From contig CM065389.1 in the NCBI GenBank assembly GCA_033060915.1, positions 22,149,001 through 22,213,000 on the forward strand: a DNA stretch of 64,000 nt, written 5' to 3'. Shown in pieces: positions 9,050 to 20,443 of the stretch. How positions within the stretch are numbered: position 1 is the first letter of the stretch; each line of letters opens with the position of its first letter. Position numbers and translations under genes: made by a program. The DNA is from Euryodendron excelsum (lineage: Eukaryota > Streptophyta > Magnoliopsida > Ericales > Pentaphylacaceae). The notes beneath the pieces are model-generated. The model was not told the origin of the DNA. It made no database searches and worked only from the letters and a program-made list of their open reading frames with translations.

Positions 9050-11250
9050 CTTGCATCTTCCAAAAACCGTTTTCAAAGTTGTTTTTCAAAACGTTCTCAA
9101 ACTTGTTTTCAAAATTGCATCAAAATCTCTTTCTCAAAAACTTGTTTTCAAAACCACAATTCTAGGGTGACTCCAGCCTTTCCATGGCTAGGGTTGCTTT
9201 AGGAAAGTGTTACATTTAAAGTGACCAATGTGGTCCATATTTTCAACTCTTGTTGTTTTCAAAATCATTTTCTTAAAGTGGTTCTACCCTTCTTATGATT
9301 AGAACCGCTATAGGAAAGTGAGATATTTTTAGACTTTTCAAAAAACTCTATTTTCAAAAATCTCTTTTCCTAAAACCTCCTTTTTCAACATACTTTCCTA
9401 AAACTCTCCTTTCCAAAGTGGTTTTCAAAAACCTCCTCCAAAAATCTATTTTTCAAACTCCCTTTTTCAACTCCTTTCCAAAACATTCTCCCCAAAATCC
9501 ACTTTCTAAAAACGTTCCCTAAACTTTTTTCTAAAAAACTCTCTTTCTAAAATCTTCCTTCTAGAAACTCCCCTCTACGATTTTCCTTCTAAAAACTTGT
9601 TTCCAAAGACACACTTTCCAAAAACTCCTTCTCTTTAAAATCTCTTTCCAAAAACTCCTCTCTAGGATTCCCTTATAAAAATCTTCGTTTCCAAAAAACG
9701 CACTTTCCAAAAATCCCTTTCCTTAGAGCCCAAGTCAAGCCCAAGAATCCACAATTAGGAAACCCTAATTTTCTTTCCAAAAACATGGTTTTCAAACTTG
9801 CCCTAAACCCTAGGATTCCAAAACCTCTTGTTTTCTACATCAAAACTATACATATTTCCAAAACCTATTTTCTATGTCAAAACTATAGCTTTTCAAATCT
9901 AGGGTTTCTAAAACTTCCTCTTCCAAATCCTTGTCAAATCAAATCTTCCCTTTAAGAAGCCAAATCCAATCTTCTCGTTTAGGAAACTAGATCCTATCCT
10001 CCGTTTTGGAAATAAAATCAAACCTTCCCTTTTAGAAACAAAATCCAATACCTTCCTAATTTAAACCTTTCCTAGATCAAATCCTTCCTAATCTCCTACT
10101 TTCCTAAACCATAAGTTTCCTAAAACTTTCAAACCTTTCCTTAAACATTAAACTTCCACATCTTTCCTAAATCAACCCTTTCCCAATTCTACTCCTTTCC
10201 AAATCTTAACTTTCCAAATCTAAGTTTTCAAACCTTTCCTAAACTCAAACCTTTCCTAATCTCAAGATTTTCTAAAATTCAAACTCTAAAACTTTCTAAA
10301 TCTTAAACTTTCTAAATTTTAAATCTTTCCAAATTCAAAGCTTTCTAAATTCAAAACTTTCTTAAGTTAAATCTTTCTAAATTTCGAATCTTTCCAAAAT
10401 TCTATACTTCCCTAAACTTTCTAAATCTTAAACTTTCTTATTTTCAAAACTTCCTTGTTTTCTAAACTTTCTTATTTTCAAAACTACCTTGTTTTCTAAA
10501 CTTTCCAAATTCAAAACTTTCCTAAGTTGAAACTTTCCTAATTCAAAAATTTCCTAAATTGAAACTTTCCTAAAACGAAACTTTCCAAAAGTGACACTTT
10601 CCTATTTCGAAACTTTCCTAAATCGGACCTTTCCTAATTTGAACCCTTCATAAATCCAATCCTTTCCTAAATCTTCCAAGCCTAATATTCAAGTCAATTC
10701 TTTTCTAAAATCTTTTCGAGTCAAATTTTTCTAAATCTCAAGTCCTTTCTAAATTCTCTCTTTCCTAAGTCTAGATTTCCTAAAACCGAGTTTTTCCAAA
10801 GTCAAATCTTTTCAAATCTTCCAATCAAAGTTCAATCTCTCAATCTTCTAATCCAATTTCCAATTCAATCTCTTTTTTCCAAATCATTCTCTTTTCAATC
10901 GGACTCTTATCTGAACTACGACTGACCTGATTCCTCCAATAGGATACATTGGCAACCCTGATGGGTGCGGTCTCCACATTTTTCAAATCTCCAATTCTAC
11001 AATCTTCTTCAATCTCCAATTCCATATCTATTTCAAGTTTTCAATTCCAAAAATCTATTTTCAAACTTCCAATTCTAAATTTCTATTTCCAATTTCTAAA
11101 ACTTTCCAATTTCAATTCTATCTTTTCAAATCTCTTTCAAATCAAATCAATGTCTTTTCAAATTTCTTTCCAAATCTATTTTCCAACTTCTTTTCTTGCA
11201 CTTGCATATCATGCATCATGTTTTTCTAAACATTGTTTTTCAAAGAGAAT
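9050..11250 (+). repeat. Degenerate TTTCCAAA/TTTCCTAAA polypyrimidine tract in Tat LTR R/U5
   Basis: About 2.2 kb built from short diverged units around CTTTCCTAAA and TTCAAAACTTTC, almost lacking G on the + strand. Equivalent tracts occur in the other LTRs (about 15900-17830, 33000-34760 and 23300-26000 as purine-rich complement; 46550-48430 forward). ORFs called in this stretch are by-products of the skew. Confidence 0.8.
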
Positions 11251-11744
11251 AGGATTGAACATTAGTTAGTTAAAGACTCTCGTAGGTGAATCTAGGGTAG
11301 ATTGACAGGTAGGTACCGAAAAGGCGGGGTGGGGTGATGGCTTAGTGCGTCTTCCCTACACGTAACCAACCTCCGAACCTAGGATCACTGATTTCAAAAG
11401 ACCAAAACGGAGTTATTTTTCAAAAAGGGCTAAATGTTTTCCAAAGGTTGCCAAACAACCTGTTTTCTTAAAAACCCTCTCTTGGGGAGATATTTTCAAA
11501 ATCGTTTTTTCCAAAACCCTAAGTGTAGTCTTCGGATTATTCTTAGTTTTTAGGTGACCTAACTCACCTTAACTAAGTTAGGTGGCGACTCTAAACTTTT
11601 TCCAAAAGTCCTTTAATCAAAATCAATTTTCAATTCATATCTAGTTGCACTCATTTTTCTAGGAGGGTGAGTTTTAACGAAAGAGTACAACATTTTTCCC
11701 GCTTGTGTGAGTATTCCTTGAGTGCGAAAAATCTGGGCACGACA

Positions 11745-12102
11745 GATAGTATGTGCACTATTCTTAGGGAATCTTGACCTTTTGGGTTTCCAGCTACCAT
11801 CTTATCCATACTTTCTACGGGGTTGCTGTTTGGGAATTTTCTGTCCTCACTTGGTTTTCTCTCTCAGATCTTCATATTCCATTATAGCTTGAGCAACAAC
11901 TTGCTTGCCCTTTGCAGAGCGATAAACAGTTTGCTTATCAATCCGAGAAGACTTCTTTTAGGACCGTAATGTAGGTCATGTTTAGGGGTTGTAAGAAATG
12001 AAGGGATATTTAGGCTCAAAGATTTTCTTTTAGTGGGTTGTTTAAACCAAAACAACCTGAGCACACCTTGGAGCATAACATTGCCCCTACATTCCAACTC
12101 GT

Positions 12103-12147
<45 letters not shown>

Positions 12148-12769
12148 TTTAAATACTTGTCTTTATATTGTGCAGGCTTATTTGAAATAAGTAATTTTCT
12201 GTGATCAGAGAGGACTTTGCTATGGATCGTAACGTAGGCTAGGCTAAGAGGTTTATGAACAAAGATATATAAAGGCTCAAACATTATCACTTGTGGGGTT
12301 CCAAATGACCTATAATCACATTTGGCAATTTAACATCCATTTTCTTCTCCCTTCTTTTCTTCTTACCTTTTTTTTCTCCCTTCTGATTAGAAATTTTCAT
12401 AGAAACTTGTTCTTATGTCGACTTTTAGAGGTGCCAACTTTTTCATTCCTATTTTGTGATGACATTATCTTCTCTTAAAAGCCACCACTAACCCATTTCT
12501 CTGTTTTTTTTTTTTACATGTCATCGGAGACTCTTCTCTACACCAAAAAAACACTTGCTGCTATGCTTGTTCTTAGAGATGTCATCGATCGTCATATCCT
12601 CTTGGGAATCACCATCTTTATTGCTCATTAGTTCTCATTTATTGTTTTTGCCTTAACCCAGTGTGGGCAGTGATCATCAAGTTAGTTATATATTTCAAAG
12701 GATGTGACCGGGTCAAGTGAGCTTTGCGAGAGGATGTATCCAACTATATGGTAGCAGAATTGAGGGTAT
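11745..12769. other. Probable internal region of the interrupted minus-strand Tat element C; holds a (TC)n(TA)n microsatellite
   Basis: Sequence between the Tat 3' LTR and a solo copia LTR. A TC run at 12103-12127 is followed by a TA run to 12147. Two diverged copies of an 80-bp phrase (GACCGTAATGTAGG near 11962 and GATCGTAACGTAGG near 12225) form a degenerate repeat. On the minus strand, 11935-11745 reads as a lysine/arginine-rich stretch with two stops (SAKGKQVVAQAIMEYEDLRE), probably decayed coding sequence that I cannot assign. Confidence 0.4.
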
Positions 12770-13689
12770 TGTTGACTTAAAGTTGACCCTTGTTGACTTA
12801 AGGTTAATTCCCATGTTGATTTTGATGATAACTAAACCTTGTATTATTTTACTAATGAATATACTTAGTGTGCAGATTAACAAAGTTCATAATTTAGACT
12901 TAAAGTTCAATCTTAAGTCTAATGCATGTCAAAGAGAATGCACAACGAATTCAAAGATCAAGCAATGAATTCAAAGAGCTATGCAATGAACCAAATAGAG
13001 GATTGACACCTATCTCTACTTCAAACAAATGTTCTACATTCAAAGAGATTGAAGGTGTTCAATTAAAGCTTCTATTCAAGTATGCATAGTTTCATTGAAG
13101 ATTGATTTGCACTAGACTGAAGTTCTCAACAGAATATGCAAAGATCAGTTGAAGAGGAATTGATCAATTGAAGAGATTGAAAACGCTCAAGAGATGATTT
13201 CATCTGGTATGCTAAGACCAATTCAAGACAATGTGATTGAAGTTGCTGAAAAGATGGCTCACAATGAATATCTGATCCCTACTTGAAATCCAAGTAAAGA
13301 ATTCTTCTACAATATAAAGGATCAATGAAGACTAGATGTATGAAAAGACTTCATCATGTCTGCAATGGTCTCAGTGAAGTGTTTTTAATGAAGAATGAAG
13401 AATTGCTAACAACGAGAGGAAATCAGAAATCAAGCATTGTGAAGCTCTACGTAATTGAGGAAGCTTGGCATTGAAAGAGGATGTTCTACAATGATAGAAG
13501 GAGCTAAGCAAATGAAGAAGAAAAGATGAACATTGATCTAATGAAGCCTTGACAGTTTGAGAGTCAAGAGAAGATCAATATTCAATGACTGATTCAATCC
13601 AAATTGATTAGAAGTTAACTTTGATGAGTTAAAGAGAATTGATTGATCATCATACCCCAAAGACATACTTCTTGAAGATCTTATACCTA

Positions 13690-14220
13690 TGCTAAGATGA
13701 TCTGAATCATTGGAAGATAGAATACAGAATTTTGGGCAATGAGGGGACTCATGGAAATAAGGAGTCGCCTCTTGATCACAGAAGCAAAAAGGCCTGAAGA
13801 CAAATTGGACAATGAGGGGACTCATGAAAATGAAGTGTCGCCTCTTGATCACAGAAGCAAAAAGGCCTGAAGACAAATTAGACAATGAGGGGACTCATGG
13901 AAATGAAGTGTCGCCTCTTGAACACAGAAGCAAAAAGCCTGGAAACCATATAGTCAAAGAGTGGACTCATTGAAATAAAGAGTCGCCTCGTGGAGACAGA
14001 CGCCAAGGCTCTAAGATGACACGAACAATGAGCAGACACATGAAGACGAAGAGTCGCCTCTTGGCAGCAAAAGTAAAAGGCTTGAAGATAATATGATCAA
14101 TGAGCGGACATCTGAAAATGAAGTGTCGCCTCATGATAGTAGAAGCCAAAGATGTGAAGACAGAATGGACAAGGAGCCGCCTCATTGATATGAAGAGCGG
14201 ACTTATGAAGTCATTGAACT
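13690..14220 (+). repeat. 72-73 bp tandem repeats in copia solo LTR
   Basis: The phrase GAGGGGACTCATG or a variant recurs at about 13741, 13814, 13887, 13959, 14030 and 14102. Each unit also holds GTGTCGCCTC about 25 bases further on. The array lies 150-700 bp upstream of the TATA box at 14372, which is an enhancer-like position. Confidence 0.8.
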
Positions 14221-14371
14221 ACATCTGGTAAATGCAAAAGCAGAAAGTGTCGACTCCACAGACCTAGAGCCGACTCCTTGAATATAACGGCTAATTTTCC
14301 TAATATTATAACGGACTGGACGCGCATTAATGATACCCAACCACCTCCAATGGATGGAATCAATGCAAGGG

Positions 14372-14379
14372 TATATATA
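14372..14379 (+). promoter_or_regulatory. Probable TATA box of copia solo LTR
   Basis: TATATATA within AGGGTATATATACTAGCC, about 150 bp after the last tandem unit. A second AT-rich candidate lies near 14397-14404. Confidence 0.4.
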
Positions 14380-14962
14380 CTAGCCTCCAACTGCATTTAT
14401 ATATAAGAATCAAGAAGAAGAAACAACTAGAGACAAGAATCACTGATCAACTTGATATTCCTGGAACATTCTTCCTATTTTATTCTTGTGAGCTTTGAAT
14501 GTAAAATTTACTCTTGCTAGAGAGTGTTAGTTACTTGTATAGTTTTATACACTTGTAATTGAGAGTTTAGAGAGTTCTCTTGTGAAAGTAAAACTCTTGT
14601 AAAGTTTGAGTGGAGCTTGGACAAAACCACTTGGGAATTGAAGAGCTCAGTGAGGAGTTCTTGTATAGTGAGCTGAGCACTTTGTCAATCAGCAGCCCAT
14701 CTTGTAATAGGTGATTACATAGTGGAAGAAGACTTCAAGGAGGTCTTGGGGTGAGGACGTAGACCACAGTTTGTGGTTGAACCTCAGTAAATCTATGTCT
14801 CTCTTCTATTGCTCTGTTTTCTTTGCTTCTATTGATAACATTGCTTTGCACATAGATTAATCACTGCTATATTGTTTAGATTAATTTTAATTAATCTTAA
14901 CTTGTATTAATCTTCGAAAAACCCAATTCACCCCCCCTCTTGGGTTGCCTTTTGGACCAACA

Positions 14963-15384
14963 GGTCTCTCTTCATTTCAGATTAAATTGCTTAGTCCATA
15001 AAGCCTTTTTACAAAATTTCGACAATGTTCGTAGAAGGATTATGTGTGTCTACCAATAAATCCCTACACCTTCTATCAAATCGATTGTCTTATGCTTACC
15101 CCATTGTGGGGGATGGTTCTTAGTTTGAGGATACTTGAATGGAAATCATTTACAGCTCTAATGGGCTGAGCAAAAGGAGATGTCTATTTCTTCTAGAAGG
15201 ATTGAACGATAGCTTCTCTTCATTTTGAGAGCTCGGTTATCCATCGCTTAGCTAGAATATCATTCAAGTATCGTCTCTTCAATAAACTCTGCATTTCTTT
15301 GTTGAATCTACATTCTTCCTCCATTTCACCCTCTATCTTTCTCTTAAAGGTTTTAATCTCTGTTGAACGGGTTGTCCATGTTAT
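14963..15384. other. Tat element C internal sequence between two insertions
   Basis: On the minus strand, from 15380 to about 15223, a frame reads as charged and helical (IKTFKRKIEGEMEEECRFNK then EMQSLLKRRYLNDILAKRW). It could be a gag-side coiled coil or a captured fragment; I cannot assign it. GTTAT at 15380-15384 is one half of the target duplication of the solo LTR that follows. Confidence 0.35.
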
Positions 15385-18300
15385 CGTCGTGCCCAGATTT
15401 TTCGCACTCGAAGAATACACACACAAGCGAGAAAAATATTGTACTCTCTCGTTAGAACTCACCCTCTTAGAAGAATGAATGCGACTAAGTTTGAATCTGA
15501 AAATTGATTTTGAATAAAAGGCTTTTAGAAAAGATTTGGAGTCGCCACCTAACTTGATTAAGGTGAGTTAGGTCACTTAAAAACTAAACATAATCCGAAA
15601 ACTACACTTAGGGTTTTTAGAAAAAGGTTTTTGAAAATACCACCTCAAGAGAGGGTTTTTAAGAAAAACGGGTTGTTTAGCAACCTTTAGAAAATATTAA
15701 GCCTTTTTTAGAAAAATAACTCCGTTTTGGTTTTTCGAAAACAGTGATTTAGGTTCGGAGGTTGGTTACCTGTAGGGAAGACGCACTAAACCATCACCCT
15801 ACCCCGCCCTTTCGGTACCTACATGTCAATCTACCCTAGATTCACTTATGAGAGTCTTCAACTAACAATTGTCCAATCATATCCACTTTGAAAAATAATG
15901 TTTGAAAAGAAACTAACATGATGCATAATATGCAAGTGCAAGAAAAGAGAGTTGATTTGGAAATATATTTGAAAAGAAGAATTTGATTTTATTTGATTTG
16001 AAAAGAAGGAGATAGGAGTTTGAATTTGGAAAGAAGATTTTGGGAATTGAAAATTGAAGATTGAAAATAGAAATAGATCATGGAATTGGAAACTTGAAGA
16101 AAATTGTAGGATTGGAGATTTGAAAAGATTATGGAATTTGAGATTTGAAAAATGTGGAGACCACACCCATGAGGGTTGCCTACGTATCTTTTTGGAGGAA
16201 TCAGGTCAGTCGTAGTTCGGACAAGAGTCCGATTGAAAAGAGATTGAATCGGAATTTAAAATAGAATATTGGAATTCGAAAATTGGAATTTGGAAAAATT
16301 GGACTTTGATTTGGAAAGATTGAGGTTTAGGAAACCTAGACTTAAGAAATATGAGACTTAGGAAAGACTCGAGAGTTTTAAGAAAGATTGGATTTAAGAA
16401 AGGTTCGAATTAGGAAAGGTCCGATTTAGAAGAGTTTTGAATTAGGAGAGTTTTGAATTAGGAAAGTTTCGAAATTAGAATAGTGTCATTTTAGGAAAGA
16501 TTTTGAATTAGAAAAGTTTTGAATTAAGAAAGTTTTAAATTAAGAAAGTTTCCACTTAGGAAAGTTTTGAATTTGGAAAGTTTCAACTTAGGAAAGTTTT
16601 GAATTTGGAAAGTTTAGAAAACCAGGAAGTTTTGAAAATAAAGAAGTTTTGAGTTTAGAAAGTTTTGAAATTTGGAAAGATTTGAAATTTAGAAAGTTTA
16701 AGATTTAGAAAGTTTTAGAGTTTTAGAAAATCTTGAAATTAGGAAAGGTTTGAGTTTAGGAAAAATTTGAAAACTTAGATTTGGAAAGTTAAGATTTGAA
16801 AAGAGGGTAGAATTAGGAAAGGGTTGAATTAGGAAAGATTTGGAAGTTGGGTTTTAGAATTTAGGAAAGATTTTTGTGTTCAAATTTTGAAAACTTAATA
16901 TTTAGGAAAGTAGGAGATTAGGAAGGATTTGAACTAGGAAATATTTGGATTAGGAAGGGATTGGATTTTGTTTCTAAAAGGGAAGGTTTGATTTTGTTTC
17001 CAAAAACGGAGGATAGGATCTAGTTTCCTAAACGGGAAGATTTGATTTGGTTTCCTAAAGGGAAGATTTGATTTGACAAGGATTTGGAAAGGGGAAGTTT
17101 TAGAAACACTAAATTTGGAAGGCTTAGTTTCGACGTAGAAAATAGGTTTTGAAAACATGTAATTTTGATGTAGAAAATAGGGGTTTTTGGAAACCTAGGT
17201 TTTAAGGCAAGTTTGAAAACCATGTTTTTGGGAAGAAAATTAGGGTTTCCTAATTGTTAGCTCTAGGGCTTGACTTGAGGTTTAAGGAAAGAGTTTTTGG
17301 AAAGTTTGTTTTTTGGAAACAAAGATTTTAGAAGGAAATCTTAGAGAGGAGTTTCTAGAGGGAAAATTTTGGAAAGAGAGTTTTTGAAAAGGTTTTTAGG
17401 GAGAGTATTTTGGAAAGGAGTTGAAAAAGAGAGTTTTGAAAAATAGATTTTTGGAGGGAGTTTTTAGAAAGCAATTTTGGAAATGAGAGTTTTAGGAAAG
17501 TATGTTGAAAAAGAGATTTTTAGGAAGGGCGACTTCTGGAAATAGAGTTTTTTTAAGAAGTATAAAAACATCTCACTTTCCTAAAGCGATTCTAACTATG
17601 AGAAGGCTAGAACCACTTTAAGAAAGTGGTTTTGAAAACAACAAAGATTGAAAATATAGACCATAAAAGTCACTTTAAATGTAACACTTTCCTAAAGCAA
17701 CTCTAGCCATGGAAAAGCTAGAATCACCTTAGGATTGTGATTTTGAAAACAAGTTTTGAAAAAGAGGATTTTGATGCAATTTTGAAAACAAGTTTGAAAA
17801 CGATTTTGAAAACAACTTTGAAAACAACTTTTAGAAGATGCAAGATCATGATATGCACAATGCAATTTTGGGGTCGTGAACATACAAGGTTAAGGTTTCA
17901 CCACATAATCAAGGGGGTCGGACCCACGTGGTCTCCGGTTAGACTAAAAGAAAGCCCTCGACACGGTAACCCTCCAATAGTCCAATCCTACACATGGATC
18001 GGGAATCCCCTTGTTTCAAGCATGCAAAGAGAGGGGGGGGGGAGGGGAAGAGATGGGGGATTAAAATAGAGAAAATCCAAGTGGGTTAGGAGAGAGAAGA
18101 GAGAGGGGGGAAGTGCGGAAATTTAAAGAGGAAGCCTACCGTATGTCTTGTTTATTTTGCGCGCCTTGCTTGTCTTCGGTCTTCGTCTTGATCTTCGTCT
18201 TCAATCTTCAAGAGTTGTCTTCAAACCCCAAATTGCAGCTCTTTAAGTCTTCAAAGGAGGATTGAAGGCTAGTGTATGAGTGTATGGGGGTGTGTATGAG

Positions 18301-19992
18301 TGTATAGGAGGCTAGGGTTTAGTTTATGATGGCTAGGGTTTAGAAAACCTAGGAAAACTAGCGTTTAGGGAGTGTTCGAGCTCTGTATATCGAATATCAG
18401 TGTTTTTAGACTGAGTTTGTGGACCCCTTTCACGTTGGAGGAGGCTCTATATTTATAGAGAGAGGAATGCACTAGCACCTGTTGCAGTGGCGCCAGGCCA
18501 AACATTACACTGGCGCCAGGCCATTTTTTGGCTTGGTGCCACTACTAGTGGCGCTAGCCATTTAGGAAATGTTTAAGGTTAGTAAGCAATGTATCTTTGA
18601 CTAGATTTGGGCGCCTGTACTAGTGACTACCATGCAATTTTTAGCCTAGCTTCACTAGGAGTGACTCCGGAAAGTCTGGGAATGATTTTAAGGGACTGGG
18701 ATAGACCTGGATGGCCGGAAAAGAGCAGGAACACTTAGAATAGTGTCCCGAAGGTATTTGACTTGAAAAATGAGGATATGATGTGTTGGAAGGGTTGACC
18801 GGGCCTTTAGGGGTAAAACGGTTAATCGGATCAGGAACCTGCCGGGACGGACTCGAACTATCCCGAAAGAAGACTTAAGATTTGGAAACATTATTCAGAA
18901 TGTTCTCAAAGGTTGCCGGTTTGATACCCAGAGCCGGTGTGGTCAGAATAGGTGACCGCCCCACTAGGGGCAAAACGGTCATTCTGCACCGGGTTGGCCG
19001 GAACTAACTCAAAATGATCCAAAAAGGTAGACAAAGGTTGAGAATACTATAAGAAGTATCTTAGAAGGTTACCGGTTTGATACCCAGAGCCGGTGTGGTT
19101 CCCGGGGCATTCAGATGCCTAGGGGCAGAATGGTCATCTTGACCGGAAAGTCTCAGAAAAGGCCCAAGGGGCAGTTTGGTCATTTTTCACTGAAGTGGGC
19201 TAGTAAGCACTAGTGTTGACCTGGGTTTTGAGTGTTTCTGCCACTCTGACGGTGGTTGTCATGACACAGGGGTTTGTTGGCAATTTCCTATATCAACCTG
19301 TTTGCGAGTATTTCCGCTACTCTGACAGCTGTGATGTTTGCGAGTATTTCCGCTACTCTGACGGTTCGCGATCATTCCTAAGATTGCCTGATCTCGGGAA
19401 GCTGCTAAAGGGGACTTAGCACCTAAGAAGTTAACTTTCTCGGAAGAAGTGCCTAAGCGGACATTTTTGCATTGGCGGGCTAGCAGGCGCCAAAGGTGGA
19501 CCGTTCTACCATCTAGAAGACTTGGGGTCTCGTCCCGGTCGACAGGTTTAAAGGCACTTACCGTTTCGAAGAGATTTTCTTTGAAAAACGTGCCGAACCA
19601 TCTCGAGGAATAAACTATCTCGAGAGTGGGATTGGAATTGGAAAGGGGTCTTATCGTCTTCGGAAAGACGTGTCTGACCGTCTCGAGGAATCAACTATCT
19701 CGAGAGAGGGATTGGAATTGGGAAAGGGGACTTACCGTCTTCGAAAAGACGTGCCTGATTGGAGTAGATTTACCGTCTCGAGGAATCAACTGTCTCGAGA
19801 AAGGGATTGGAATTGAAAACAGGACTTACCGTCTTCAGAAAGACGAGCCTGATTGGAGTAGATTTACCGTCTCGAGGACAGATAGGATTTAGATTTAGAA
19901 AGTTGGTTTAAATTGGAATATGCCTACAATGACTTGCACACAAGTCTGGACGGAGTGTACACTGTCGAGCGATCAAAAATAGGATGCTTACA
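15385..19992 (-). mobile_element. Solo Tat LTR (4608 bp), reverse orientation
   Basis: Reads on the minus strand from TGTAAGCATCC (19992) to GGGCACGACG (15385), closely similar in both ends and internal order to the LTR at 6472-11744. GTTAT flanks it on both sides (15380-15384 and 19993-19997), a perfect 5-bp duplication, which supports insertion followed by LTR-LTR recombination. The 87-bp, 158-bp and dyad repeats, the TATA box (18457-18450, minus) and the purine-rich tract (15900-17830) are all present. The last base of the element is G where the other copies have A. Confidence 0.8.
18450..18457 (-). promoter_or_regulatory. TATA box of reversed solo Tat LTR
   Basis: TATAAATA on the minus strand, at the position matching 8438-8445 of the 3' LTR. 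Confidence 0.65.
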
Positions 19993-20443
19993 GTTATCCC
20001 TTCCTTCAAGCTGAGTCATTACAGATTGGGAAAGAATCCCTAAAAGCAATCATTATCCACAAGAGTACGAGTTAAAGGGAATGAACTAGAGTCCTTCATT
20101 TTCATTTCATCATTTTTTTTACATGGCATGGCTTTAATTGAAAGCATAAGCATAAGGCAAGAATAAGGACAGGAGAAGTAGAAGATAAGAAGGAAAGTGG
20201 ATGAATCCAGAAAACATTCCTTTTCTTTTTTAATTGATAAGCCCCTCAGACAGGCTTCAGGATTATTCCAACCTTCTCCACACTCCACTTGCCAGATGCC
20301 TCGTTGGGTTACGCAAGGCTGATCGAGTTGTTATCTACGGTACTTAGGGCGCTAGTTGTGATGGTGTAATGGTAGACCACTTTTTTCTTTCCCTTTTATG
20401 CTTCAAATGCGGTGCACCAGTTACCCACTAGGACTTGCAACTC

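Larger units (their letters stand above)
1..11744 (+). mobile_element. Tat/Ogre-type Ty3/gypsy retrotransposon, 3' part (5' end outside window)
   Basis: Seen in order on the + strand: RNase H following RT, a second RNase H, integrase, a long spacer with an antisense reading frame, a polypurine tract, and an LTR from TG (6472) to CA (11744). Two RNase H domains before integrase are the hallmark of the Tat lineage, and giant LTRs with long 3' untranslated regions fit it. The 5' LTR, gag, protease and most of RT lie upstream of the window. The sequence after the LTR (GATAG, 11745-11749) should be the target duplication but cannot be checked here. Confidence 0.85.
6472..11744 (+). repeat. 3' LTR of Tat element (5273 bp)
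   Basis: Begins TGTAAGCACC just after the polypurine tract and ends GGGCACGACA. Four further copies of this LTR type occur in the window with matching ends (15385-19992 reversed, 23098-27956 reversed, 28092-29888 plus 46245-48929, 32449-37119 reversed). Organisation: 87-bp tandem repeats, short dyads, 158-bp tandem repeats, a GGCGCC inverted-repeat cluster, a TATA box near 8440, then about 3.3 kb of R/U5 dominated by polypyrimidine sequence. A length near 5 kb matches Ogre/Tat LTRs. Confidence 0.85.
12770..14962 (+). mobile_element. Solo LTR of a Ty1/copia (SIRE-like) element
   Basis: Begins TGTTGACTTAA and ends TTTTGGACCAACA, the pattern of the copia LTR at 29889-31791 and 44361-46244 (which reads TGTTGACTTAATGCC to GGGCCAACA on the minus strand). 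GGTAT at 12765-12769 and GGTCT at 14963-14967 fit a 5-bp target duplication with one change. There is no internal coding sequence, so it is a solo LTR. It contains a 72-bp tandem array and a TATA box. Its terminal body differs from the larger copia element, so it is a separate family. Confidence 0.75.

Noticed and set aside
10949..11269. 106-codon + strand ORF, and similar Ser/Phe/Asn-rich ORFs in all LTRs
   Set aside because: By-product of the polypyrimidine repeat; low-complexity and not kept between LTR copies.
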